This document shows, piece after piece, positions 1 to 10,839 of a DNA stretch of 64,000 nucleotides. The notes under the pieces were generated by a model. The model saw only the letters and a program-made list of their open reading frames with translations. It was not told where the DNA came from and made no database searches. The translations under genes were made by a program, and so were the position numbers. This stretch comes from Atkinsonella hypoxylon (lineage: Eukaryota > Ascomycota > Sordariomycetes > Hypocreales > Clavicipitaceae): the NCBI GenBank assembly GCA_000729835.1, contig JFHB01000019.1, positions 62,001 through 126,000 of the forward strand, in the 5' to 3' direction. Each line of letters opens with the position of its first letter. The first letter of the stretch is position 1.

Positions 1-410
1 GATGGATGGTGGACCGACGCGGCTGCGGTGTAGACGGGTCCGTTTGGGTGGCCTGAATGCAAGACCCGTTATGATTTACTCAACTCATGTTTTGGATCGT
101 ATGTACATGTCCGGTCGACCGCGGGGCGGACGCATGAAAGATGTGCGTGCAGAGGAGGAGGTGGTTCCACCATCGTCTTGGAGTTGACTCTCATCGTCGA
201 ACATACGTCGACCAGACGGCATGGCACATTCGCAGAGTCGGAACCATGATTAATTACCACGGCAGTGCTGGCGGAAGTACCGACTGGTTTCCGTTGGGCA
301 AACATGACCAGGAAGGGCACACCACGTTACATGATACATGATACATGACACATCCAGGGTTGTTCCTGCCTTCCAAGGTTGTTCATACCACATTAGATAA
401 CTACCTAGGT

Positions 411-526
411 ACCTACCTACCTACCTACCTACCTACCTACCTACCTACCTACCTACCTACCTACCTACCTACCTACCTACCTACCTACCTACCTACCTAC
501 CTACCTACCTACCTACCTACCTACCT
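411..526. repeat. ACCT tetranucleotide microsatellite
   Basis: About 29 perfect tandem copies of ACCT. The array is preceded by CTACCTAGGT and is followed 20-odd bases later by a short second run after CCTAGGT. Because 4 is not a multiple of 3, all frames read a four-residue repeat, which creates the apparent open frame 345-605. Confidence 0.97.
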
Positions 527-1653
527 CCTAAGCAAGCTACATGTACCTAGGTACCTACCTACCTGTGGCCTACATCTAGGCCCGGTACATAGGCGGCATG
601 TATGACCTGAGGCACCTCTCGATCTCTTCTCACTGGTGCCTCTGCGGGCGTCCCCGCACTTGGCGGCGGGCGGGTGCTTCCATGCCCTGACGGAGCCATA
701 TGGAGATGGAGATATTGAGCCACCAGACCTGTATCGGAATACGGGCTGGGTCCTGGAGCACCAGAGCCATCCATTTCCGTCCACACTCCCAAGGTTGCGC
801 TTGCCCGCTCCTTGTCCACACCACACCCTGCCTCTTGATCCTGTTTTGTCCCCAAGGCCACAAGAGACGCACCCCCATGCCATGTCAGTGCGATGCTATG
901 AATACTGACTGTCATGTACCTAATGCTTCGTCTCCCCACAACCATCCAAAACCCGCACTACTACATATTATGACCTATCTGCCTCCTTCCTCCCACCTTT
1001 TGGAGCATCTTAAGTGCTCATTGCCAAACACTAATACCCATATCCTTGAGCGAGGCCGTATTGTACTTGCGATATTCATTTCCGCTTCTTCCTATGCTCT
1101 AGCCCGTTGCACAGCTTTCGCTTCAGACGCTTTCTTATCCGCCTTCTTTTCGCACGCACACAGCACTTCCCCGCCACCTCCGAAGCGATACCGGATGTGT
1201 TAGATACTCGTCTTCGGCATAGCTTCGTGAAATCTCTGGTCGCTCTGCCTTGAATTCTTCCAGATTGTGTGAGTCCCAAGCTGAAATTTTCTGGCTCTTG
1301 TCATAAGTGCTTTTTCTTTCCCAGCCGGCCCATTATCTATTTTCTCGAGAACCGAACACAGCCCTGCACATTAGACCTAGGGTTTGGTTTCTTTTCCCTT
1401 TATTGCCACACCTACCCGTGCCAACGGTACCCCAGCCAGCAATTTTTTTTCACCTTCACAATGTCGGCTGCGCCATTATATTTTCAACATAGCTCTGGCG
1501 GCAAAGTGAAAAGTTGATTTTTCTTAAGATCTGGGTTGTTGGAGAGTAGTTCCATCAAATGTCTTGCATCCTTGCAATCCACAACTTCCACATTCTATAT
1601 TTGATCTTACAATTCGGAGCCTAATATCGCGCACCCAACTATTTCCACAGACA

Positions 1654-1698
1654 ATGTCAACTAATGAGTATATCATCGCTGTTATAGCTAAAACGTAG
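1654..1698 (+). promoter_or_regulatory. uORF 1 in the bZIP leader
   Basis: A 14-codon upstream ORF (ATG at 1654, TAG at 1696-1698) lies 55 nt before the bZIP start codon. Whether it is in the mature mRNA depends on the unseen transcription start. Confidence 0.45.
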
Positions 1699-1734
1699 GG
1701 CCTATCTTGAACTCACTGACGCACAAGTGCTTTC

Positions 1735-1845
1735 ATGATTACCCGGCGCTATCATGGCCTCGCAATTTTCCGTTCAACCTTTTTACAGATCAACACCTCT
1801 CACTATCAATACACATCATGCACAGCCAAAATACTTCGAGGATGA
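1735..1845 (+). promoter_or_regulatory. uORF 2 overlapping the bZIP start codon
   Basis: ATG at 1735 opens a 36-codon frame that runs through the bZIP ATG (1754) in a different frame and stops at 1843-1845. If transcribed and recognised, it would reduce initiation at 1754 and make expression depend on leaky scanning, as known for several stress-response bZIP mRNAs. Confidence 0.45.
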
Positions 1846-3697
1846 CGACAAAAGTTGCATGCTAGATGAGAACTCCTTTGAGCATGGAACTGTAGATTCT
1901 GGTCTTGAACTTTCCCCTCCAATGGCAAACAGTCGCGGAGAATCATTTGCTGTGGGCAGCACATTGTTTTCGCCCAAGACGGAAGATTGGCAATCCGTCG
2001 ATATACAGTCTGTCCCTTCAAACCCGTTTGCAGATCAGAGCGGCACGTCACACGGTAACAGCCAAAATCCTTTCATCCGCCTGGACCCAACTCATGGTCA
2101 CGTCTTCGCCCCACAAGCCAGCTGGGAAATGGGCAACAGCTCTGGCGGTACTCAGACTGCTATGCAACAGTTTGGCCAAGTTCAAGGTACCTTCGATACC
2201 GAAACCCATGTATTCCATCGACCCATGGCAAACCCGTTCAGTAATGCGGGAAACATGTTTGTATCCTTGGACAACGGAGACCAGTCAATACCAACCTCGC
2301 CTCAAAAGGAGTGGATGGTTCCTAATCAATCCATAAGCAAGAAAATGCAGCCGGATAGTCCAATGATTCGATCTCATAACGACCTACGACGAGGTGATGG
2401 TATCCGGAAAAAGAATGCACGTTTTGATATCCCTGCAGAACGCAACCTGAGCAACATTGACTCCCTCATTGCTCAGTCCACAGATGATCAAGAGATTAAG
2501 GAATTAAAGCAACAGAAGCGCCTGCTGAGAAATCGTCAAGCAGCGTAAGTATCTGGCCAAATTTTCTCCTTTCCCTCGTCATTTACCAGTTCTCCCGCTG
2601 ACAATACATGGCATAGGCTTGACTCGAGGCAGAGGAAGAAGCAACACACGGAGCGCTTGGAGGATGAGAAAAAGCAATACACCGCAGTTATCACCGATAT
2701 GGAAGAGGAGATGGCCGCGCTCAAGGAAAAGTTTGACATGTTGATGCAAGAGAAAAATTCTCTTGTTGGCTACATTGAGAGAATGACATTGGAAAAAGAC
2801 GACATGATCCGCACCCACACCCTCGAGACTGGTGAGCTGCGAAAGAAGGTTAACGTTTTGACTGAACATGTTCAGCGATTGGAGAGTCAAACCATGTCAA
2901 ACATGGCTCCCCGAGTTGCCGATGACTTTTCTGACAATTGTGATGGCATGGGCGGTATGGGTATGCCAGGCTCTTGGAATAATCCCAATTTCCTCAATGA
3001 TTATTCCCCGAGACAGCACCAAGTCCGACCCCAAATGTCTATCGTTCAAACAAAGAAGAACGAAGTCCCGGTACCTTCTGACAGTGAGAAGGGTGCTTCG
3101 CAAGGAGGCTTGCTTTTTATGCTCTTCCTTGTCGGCGCATTTGTCCTGTCGAGTCGCTCCATGCCTGCCATTCCTCGCGTGTCTGAGGACGTCCGGGTTG
3201 CCTCAGCCACACTTTTGGACAACGTCCTGAAGGATGCTGGAATCAACTCTCCGTCAAGCACTATGCAAGCTATCGCTCCTCAACCCTCTGGTTCGAACTG
3301 GGTCCATCCTACAGTGAGCGGCACAGGTATGACCGACATCAACATGGAAAATAACACGCCATCGATGCTTGAGGAGCTTGGTGACTCTTTGATCCAACCA
3401 ACCCAGGGACAAATGAATGAACATATTTTTTCTCTCTCAGCAGCACAATACGACGGTGTCAACAACCCGGAGTTTTTGCAGAATACTCCACAACGATCCA
3501 CGAGCCAAGGTCGCAAGAACTTGGCCGAAGCTTTAGCGGCAATGCGAATGCCCAACAAGCAAGGCGGCGCTGCTGAAGTGTACACACGATCTCTGTTATG
3601 GGAACAGATCCCGAATGAAGTTGTGCGCAATTTCGCCATAATGGTTGCCGAGTGCAACAACGCCCAGAATGAGCAGCAATGCAGCGAGCAACAATGA
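1754..3697 (+). CDS. bZIP transcription factor with predicted transmembrane segment
   Basis: Two exons, 1754-2544 and 2617-3697, give 623 residues; the 72-nt intron (GTAAGT...CATAG) interrupts the basic region and restores it. The bZIP contact motif N-x7-R is complete (N260 and R268 in RNRQAALDSR), followed by a long heptad coiled coil to about residue 340. Residues 427-444 (GGLLFMLFLVGAFVLSSR) form one hydrophobic stretch with a charged segment on each side, so the factor may be anchored in a membrane and released by proteolysis, as in ATF6/CREB3-type bZIPs. The N-terminal half is Ser/Gln/Pro-rich and probably activating. Two upstream ORFs precede the start. I do not recognise a named orthologue. 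The bZIP call is firm; the membrane topology is inference from a rather short segment. Confidence 0.92.
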
Positions 3698-5856
3698 TGA
3701 CGACACGATACCATACAGCAAAATGAATCTCACGATGACGAATATGCTGCGGCCAGAATCCCTAATGACAGTTCTTGTTACATCTTTTATTTATTTTGGT
3801 GCAAATTTCTTGCTTATTTCTTATTTCTCGCTTCTGCGCCGCATCTCACGGCCAAACAGACCATATGCTCACGCCACAGAAATGTTCACGATATTCATTT
3901 TAATTTGGATTATGTTTTTAGCAAATTATCTGTTTGTGAAATTTGTATGAACTATTTCTAATTTAGCGACCACTTGTTGTTTTTAATCAGCCTCCAGTCC
4001 TCCATCCAAGCCAGCCAGCCAGCGAGCGAGCGTCGTCTTTTCCTTATTTTTCTTTGTTGATTATATCGATGTGTTCATTTTCTCCTTTTCTCTTCTTATA
4101 TTTCTACTTGTGAATATTCCACTCACATTTTGCTGTTCTATTTACGACACCATTTTGTCCTGCCTCACGGCCTTAACCATTGTGGCGATTGTCAGGCGCT
4201 CAAACGGCAGTGTCACCGAACGCCAAATCACTAAATGGACCCACTTTGATGATTCTTGTGTATTGGATTGGTATTGGACAGTCTTGGAAGCTACGGGTAC
4301 AGGCAGGCAGAAGAGGCAGACCATGCGATTAGGGGAGTCGTATGGGCCGTGGCATGAAAATTGACTTGGCCACAGCAGATATCAGAAAGGAGCATGGTTT
4401 GAGAAGAGTGGGAATTGAGGAAGACGACGATGCGAACCAAGAGACTGAAGAGAATGCTATGATACGTTGGACATGGTTGGGAAGCTTCTCTACTCGTTAC
4501 TTTTCTTCTTTCCTTCTGATGAACAAGCCGCGGCAGCAAGGGAGACTCATGTGATGATGGGTTGCAAGCTTATCAGCTTTGTTAGTTTTTCTTTGTCACT
4601 TGCGAGATGATGGCCACGGGCTGTGTAATTGTCTCAGCAGGCCAGTATAGTCACGGCAAATAACTAGGAAAGCAAATCGTCAACAGGACACTCACTATTC
4701 ATCCCAAGTGCCGGAGCGTGCAAGGTGATTTGTCTGCCGGGCCCAGGTATGTACGGCAAAGCTTCGAGGCGCAGGACCGTGCGTACGTCCCTTGCGTTTC
4801 GATGCCGATGTATGTATGCATCGCAGCTTCAAGCCGGTCCGATGGCCATGCAGGACAAGCTTGCAAGGGCAGAGAATCTATTCTCAGCAACATGACGAGC
4901 TGCATGCAGCTGCACCCCAAAGGACCAAGCCGAACGGGGGGAATGTCATAGACAAGAAAGCCACCATGAGGCCCATGACCATCAGACATGCAGGCATGCA
5001 GGCATCACGAATGGTTTGTCTCTACCCCCTCGAGCCCAGACGTGACACAGAAAAGACGGGGTAGATGCAGATCCCCGGCACGCCGGCACAAGCGCATCCA
5101 ATGTCGCGTGCAAAGTCCTCCACTTGCCCTCCAAGCTGAGACGAACTCCATTGTGTCCCCTGTCGTACCAGACCCTGAATGCCAGAACACGGCACATGAA
5201 GGTTATGTGTTAGCTCAGGCCGCCAAATTAGCCGGCTGCGAAAGATCAACCAGGTGCTCCCCCCGAAGGAAAAAGTATAAAAAAAAAAAAAAAAAAAAAA
5301 AAAAAGGTTGGGCCGTACGTTATCTGACTTTCGGGGGCCCACTTACGACCCGCACGTGTTGCTTCCCAACCCGTGGTTCCCACGTGTCTGCCGGTTTTTG
5401 AGACTGGACGGGGTTCGGTGCTGGTGATGCCTGCTCGTGCTTGCATTCAGCCCTGTGGGAATTTTTTTTGGTTCTTTTTTTTTTTTTTTTCCCCTATGGC
5501 GGTTATAGTTTGGGCTTGGGTCTGGCGGGTGACTTGGGTCTTTGTTATGGCGTCGCTTTTCAGCGGTAGGTTTAACTACGCAGTGCTTAACTTTCAAATG
5601 GGGTGGACGGTGGTCACGGGGCGGTGCGGCCTGGGATCGCCATTCCAAGACGATGCTGCATTCTAAGGTCGACGTTTTAAGAGTCGGGATTGGCGTCCTG
5701 ATTTGCCGGAGAGAGCGCGAGATGCGGTTCGTAGAGATGGTGGACGATTCACCAACACTTTAAAGTAGGCGCTCCGACAGTCAAAACTTGAATACTGATT
5801 GATATTCTTCACTATCAATCAATACACATACGCCATGTTCACCAGAACATACGCCC
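3698..5856. other. Gene-free spacer
   Basis: No supported gene. Contents: the AT-rich 3' region of the bZIP gene, short CCAG and CGAG runs near 4012-4031, a 27-A homopolymer (5279-5305), and a long T run near 5477-5491. Open frames of 60-137 codons overlap each other on both strands and show no family features. Confidence 0.65.
5279..5305. repeat. Poly-A tract
   Basis: Uninterrupted run of about 27 A. A matching T-rich run lies some 170 bases downstream (around 5477-5491). Length is likely to vary between isolates and sequencing runs. Confidence 0.9.
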
Positions 5857-7628
5857 CTACTTCTTCGTAGGCTGTGCCCCAGGGTCATACTTCTCCTTCC
5901 ATATCCTGCCAGAATATTCACGGGGTCAGCGACTACATAATCACTATGCGTGAAAATAGCACGAGGGAACGGTCCTGAAACATACCAAGAGTTTCCGAGT
6001 GTCTTGTTGCCGGCATTCTCGGCCCGCCTGTAATATTGCGCCGCGGTAAACTATACATACAGATTCCATGCTCAGCATTTCGTGTTTTACCTTCGTCTAT
6101 TCCTGGTGGTTTGCGGGTAGGCATCCGATTGCGGCAGCATCATGCAAGCATGCATGCACGCTGCAGTAGCAGGCCTATGGACGCGAGTTGTTTCGAGACT
6201 CGTCCGTGCGACAGAAAGCGCGACTCTCTCGTACCCAACATGATCGTGCATGATAGGTTAGGCAGCGAGAGGAGCTTTGCTTGTAGTCATATCCGCGCCG
6301 TGATGCGAAGCCAAGGCACGTTTTGATCCTGTTTCGAGGCTCAAGCGACGTGGATGCAAGAGATGGACACTCGGATGGGGAAATGCGAGGGTGCGCATGT
6401 CGAAAACTAAAAAAAAATTAACTTACCTTGTCCTTTTTGCCTCCAAATCCGTTCTCATAGCACCAACCTGCCTCGTTCATGGCGTCTAAGCGCACAGTGG
6501 GCCGTTCGTCAGTGCTTCTGTCCCGTGGACCCGCGAGATACGATGAATGATGAACTCACCGCTATCTCCAAGGTTGGCCGCTGTCTCAAAATACTGCACA
6601 AGGTTAGAACCATTCATGTTCTCTTACCAGGAAAACTTCTTCAAAACCCTCAAGCACTGACCTGTCTGGCTGCGACAGGGTCTTTCTCGATACCCCAGCC
6701 GTTACGAAAGCAGTTGGCGAGCTCAAATATGGCTAAAATCAATTCGCCTTTGGCCGCGCCGCCCTTCTTCATGCCTGCTCGAAGAGCCAGCTGCTCAACT
6801 GCTGCAGCGTTGGATGCAGCAGCAGTGAGGTAGGAAACAGCTCTCTTTGTATCAGGTTCGCATCCCCACCCGTGTCTGTGAGAGAGCATTATGATTAGTG
6901 TCCATGTTATCAGCCCGACCATACATACGTTTCTGATAATAGGAAATCTCATCCAAATCATCATACCTCAATGCAAGACCGAATAAAACTTGACTTAATG
7001 GGTTGTTGGCGCCATTGGGATCTGCCAACCGTTCAAATATCTTTGTTGATTCAGTATATCTTGCCTGCTCGTGTAAACGGATGGCCTCTTGAATGTCGTT
7101 ATCCGTCGCTTTCGACGCAACGGATGCTGAAGTCGGACTTTTTGATCTGCTGTTCAAACTTGGCCGCGACACACCTTCGGATAGTGCTGGAGTGCTGGGG
7201 CTGCTCCGGGCCAAGGTCTGTCCTGCGAGAATAGTTGCCCTCTTCTCCCACTGCGACTGATCTGTAGGGTCTGCAGATGCTGTGATCTCAGGCAAGTCCT
7301 GCGGGACATAATCCGAAGACTCTGGCGAGCGACTCAGGTGCAAACGCTCTGATAGCCGTCGCTTAGATGTTTGGGAAGATGAAGAGTCGCTACGGGAGCG
7401 GTTCGACCGAAAGACGTCGAGGCTACGTCGAGGAGAACGGACTGATGATTTTGGGGAGAGTAGATTCTGATTCCCCTCGTACACCGGGGGCTGAATAATT
7501 TCCCGGGTCGTAGTGTCTGTCCGTATGAATGTGAACTCGGAGCCGGTCAGTTTGCGCATAGCTTCCTCTCGGTCCACAGCTGCATCTTCCCCCTCATTCT
7601 TCTTCTTGAGCATGTCGCGAAGCCCCAT
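5857..7628 (-). CDS. Sel1-like repeat (HCP-like) protein
   Basis: Six exons read leftwards: 7628-6967, 6875-6662, 6593-6560, 6485-6427, 6050-5986 and 5905-5857. The sum is 1083 nt, a 360-residue protein, and every junction keeps phase. The N-terminal half starts MGLRDMLKKK and is Ser/Arg-rich, probably disordered. The C-terminal half has Sel1-type helical repeats: HGWGCEPDTKRAVSYLTAAA, the repeat with FRNGWGIEKDPVAARQYFE, then WCYENGFGGKKDKFTAAQYY. It ends in NSWIWKEKYDP. Sel1 repeats are protein-interaction scaffolds; in fungi such proteins often act in chitin-synthase or morphogenesis signalling, but no specific role can be assigned here. Intron 4 (6051-6426) is long at 376 nt. The gene is divergent from MetAP2. 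Confidence 0.87.
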
Positions 7629-8444
7629 GGTTGACAGTGTCTGCGCAGTAAATGTTGCTCTGATGTTGATGTACGCACTCGCCGTAGACGTAAGGAAACG
7701 GGCTCACTGACGTATACGTAATTCCTGTTAACCAGTTTTCGCAACTGACAGTGATGACTAGGCAGTAGTTGGCCCCCTGGAGATAATTTAGCTGTTGCGA
7801 CACGCCAGCTCCTAAATGAGCACGGAGACAATGATCTCACTGAGGTGCTGAGCAGTGGCAATGCAACGACTGCACGACTCAAACAGCCCAACGACAAATG
7901 GCCATGCGGCGACAGGTTCTCTTCTCGTTAAAGAAGCATCGAAACGAACTGGACAATAGAGGGGTTGGATGCTTGAAGTGACGGCATGTTGAGGAGGGGC
8001 AAAAAGCCATGGAAGGGACCGACGAACCAAGAGGCAACAGGGTCCAGCTTCCAATGCCCATGTTCGGCTCAATGAGGAATCGTCCAAGGGGCAAACATTT
8101 CTCTCTCATTACTATACTTTTTCACACAAAAGTAATGTCTAGATATGACTGCCTAGGTATGGAACAAATATGGCTCTATTTAGCAATGACGTCGAGTCCA
8201 GGCTTAGCCTCAAAGACGTAATACTGTGAATAATTGTCAACTGGTACTCGAGTTGACGGCAAATGGCGGGACATTCAGTTGCTGGCCCCGTCGTCTGTCA
8301 GCCTCACACTGCCACTCCCGCCTCTGTACAAGCAAGGTGCTGGTTGACTGTGGTAACTATTGAAGCGCTCGAAACCCTCCCTCCATCCTACAACGTCAAT
8401 CTTCAAGCGCAGTATTTTCAAGACTAGCCTGCGGCCATGCCACA
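7629..8444. other. Shared divergent promoter region (Sel1 protein / MetAP2)
   Basis: 816 nt between two start codons that face away from each other. No further gene is supported, and no motif stands out. The short frames on both strands are shadows. Confidence 0.6.
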
Positions 8445-10174
8445 ATGGGCTCCAAAACACTGGAAAACGAGCAACGTCGGGAACACGGTATGTCACCTGC
8501 CGCAGCATAAATACGTATATACCATGCACACGGCCACAATGCTAATCTGAACAGAAACCCCATGCGACTCTGGCGCCAACGGAGTTGGTGGAGCACCACG
8601 AGGACACCATCTATCTAGAGACGGTGATGGCTGCATGGGTAGCAAAGGCGCTGCCGGCGGTAACGATGACGACGACGACGATGACCAAGTCGATGCCTCC
8701 GCCACCGGTTCGCTGACAGGCTCAACGACTGCTGGTGCTGCTGCCGCTCTAAGCAAAAAGAAGAAACGCAAGCGCCCCAAGAAGAATAAGAAGGCTTCTC
8801 CTTCGAAGCAGTCATCGCCTCCGCGAACCCCACTCGATCATCTATTCAAGTCCAAAGAGTATCCTCCTGGCCAGCTGTTGGACTATGAGGCTTTACCTGA
8901 AACCACGGCTGGAGCGAGAGCTTTGGAGATGCGGCACAATGAGAAGCGCCTTTTGGAAGACAGCGTGTTCCTCAACAACTATCGGAAGGGCGCCGAAGTA
9001 CATCGTCAAGTGCGTCAATGGATTCAAGCATCGGTCAAGCCTGGCCAGACGCTCACGGGAATTGCTACTGGGATTGAGGACAGTGCGCGGGCTCTGCTCG
9101 GAAACAATGGACTGAGCCCTGGCGCAAACCTCGAGTCGGGCATGGGATTCCCTACCGGACTTGCTCTGAACAACTGTGTGGCTCATTATACCCCAAATCC
9201 AGGTCAAAAGGACATAGTCTTGCAACACGGCGATGTAATGAAGGTTGATTTTGGGATTCACGTCAATGGCTGGATCGTCGACAGTGCGTTCACCATGTCG
9301 TTCGATCCCACGTATGACAACCTCCTGGCTGCCGTGAGAGATGCTACAAACACGGGCATCAAGGTAAGCCCTGCCTGATTTCACCACGGGTGCAAGACCA
9401 AATCCTAATTTAGCTGCCACTGTAGAATGCAGGAATCGATGTTCGCATCAGCGATGTCAGCGCCGCGATTCAAGAAGCAATGGAAAGCTACGAAGTTGAG
9501 ATACGCGGCAAAGTGTATCCTGTGAAGCCTGTCCGCAACCTCTGTGGGCACGACATCAAACATTACCGCATCCATGGCGAGAAAACCATCCCGTTCATCA
9601 AGAACAGGGACCAGACAAAGATGGAGGAGGGCGACATCTTCGCCATCGAGACATTCGGCAGTACCGGCCGCGGATACACGACAGAAGGGGTAAGCCATGC
9701 CCAGATGTGTCTCCGAAAAACCGTATGCTAATTGTGCTTTGTGATCCAGCAAGGAGTATACGGCTACGGTCTCGGCCACAGCGCGCCAGACCGTCTATCA
9801 CTCCCGTTGAATTCTGCAAATCGTGTGTACAAGACGATCAAAGACAACTTCAGCACTCTCGTCTTTTGCCGCCGCTATCTAGAACGCCTGGGGTGTGAAC
9901 GATACCTAGCGGGAGTGAGTCGACAGCCTAGATCTCAGATGCGGCACCCAGGACTAACCAATGTGAAAAGCTCAATCATCTCGTCTCACACGGTGTGCTC
10001 GATGTCCATCCGCCGTTGATGGATATCCCCGGGTCGTATTCTGCACAATTCGAGCACGTATGTCTCTGACCATTTTGCGCACATCTTATGCTACTCACTG
10101 ACTTCGTCTTGCTTCAGACCATCTTGTTGCGCGAATCTCAGAAGGAGGTTCTCAGTCGAGGTGACGACTATTAA
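8445..10174 (+). CDS. MAP2: Methionine aminopeptidase 2 (MetAP2)
   Basis: Removes the initiator methionine from nascent proteins in the cytosol; the family is the target of fumagillin. Six exons: 8445-8487, 8555-9363, 9426-9689, 9750-9914, 9971-10057 and 10118-10174, giving 474 residues. A poly-Asp then Lys-rich N-terminal extension (DDDDDDD, KKKKRKRPKKNKK) is typical of eukaryotic MetAP2. The five metal ligands are visible: D in KVDFGIHVNG, D in WIVDSAFT, H in CGHDIKHYRIHGE, E in FAIETFGSTG and E in AQFEHTILLRE. The substrate-binding His lies in NNCVAHYTPN. The first exon is only 43 nt and was found because the second exon has no good upstream ATG; a start at 8635 would cut 60-odd disordered residues but not the enzyme. 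It converges on the CCCH gene. Confidence 0.95.
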
Positions 10175-10839
10175 CACTCCGCTGGAATATAAAGGATTCT
10201 GCTTTTCACGCACGTGTTCTAGCAGTCGTCTGTCGTAGTGATAGTCCATCTTGCGACGATCCCTACGCAGCAGTCATTGTCGTTCTTTAACCATGACGCT
10301 TCGGAAGTTTGTTCATGCGTCGTACAAGCCATGAGACTTCAACATCCTTCAATTTGGCCGTCTCAACACTGCCAAACATGAAAACCAGTTATGCTTGGTT
10401 TGATCATTTTACTTCGGAACACCTTTACTTAGATTAAACACCCATTTGAATAATTTTTGGTTACAACTAGTTATAAGTTTTGCCTCTGAATCTGATCTGT
10501 TCTCGTCTAGACTTAGTATCACATCTCCTTGCAGTAATCGGTTGAACTTCATTCATTCCTCATCTATCAACGAAATAAGTCTATGTAATATTTCTTGTTG
10601 CACCTTTGCACAGAGTGGACACATGTACACGCGCCTATCAAACGCAATCCCAGCAAGCGTGTTTCCAGGCCCATTGCCTCAAGGGTGCGTGGGTAACTAA
10701 TCGTGAAGTTGTATGCTCGTTGTGGCTGCTGACCTGACGTACAGCGTGTTGCACAGTCATTCCCCCAATTCCCCCAATTCCGCGCCTCAAAGCCTTACTC
10801 TAGGTATTAAAACTTACGGTAGGCAGTATGTCAAATAGT
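10175..10839. other. Convergent 3' spacer (MetAP2 / CCCH)
   Basis: 665 nt between two convergent stop codons. AT-rich with several AATAAA-like strings. No gene is supported; the 84-codon frame at 10446-10700 has no family features. Confidence 0.6.

Larger units (their letters stand above)
1..1753. other. Gene-free spacer and bZIP leader
   Basis: No supported gene. It holds an ACCT tetranucleotide array (411-526), a second short copy of the same motif near 549-574, and a pyrimidine-rich stretch from about 1040 to 1640 that looks like promoter and leader of the bZIP gene at 1754. Open frames here, such as 700-1203 on the plus strand, are low-complexity and overlap open frames on the other strand, so I do not call them. 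Confidence 0.7.

Noticed and set aside
345..605. 86-codon frame reading a YLPT repeat
   Set aside because: It is only the translation of the ACCT microsatellite.
700..1203. 167-codon plus frame upstream of the bZIP gene
   Set aside because: Composition is random-like, long frames overlap on the other strand, and it has no domain.
3645..3950. 101-codon hydrophobic frame overlapping the bZIP 3' end
   Set aside because: Overlaps the bZIP coding end in another frame; the hydrophobicity comes from T-rich 3' untranslated DNA.
4548..4615. Possible C/D-box snoRNA near GTGATGATGG
   Set aside because: A C-box-like string is present but no convincing D box with closing stem was found.
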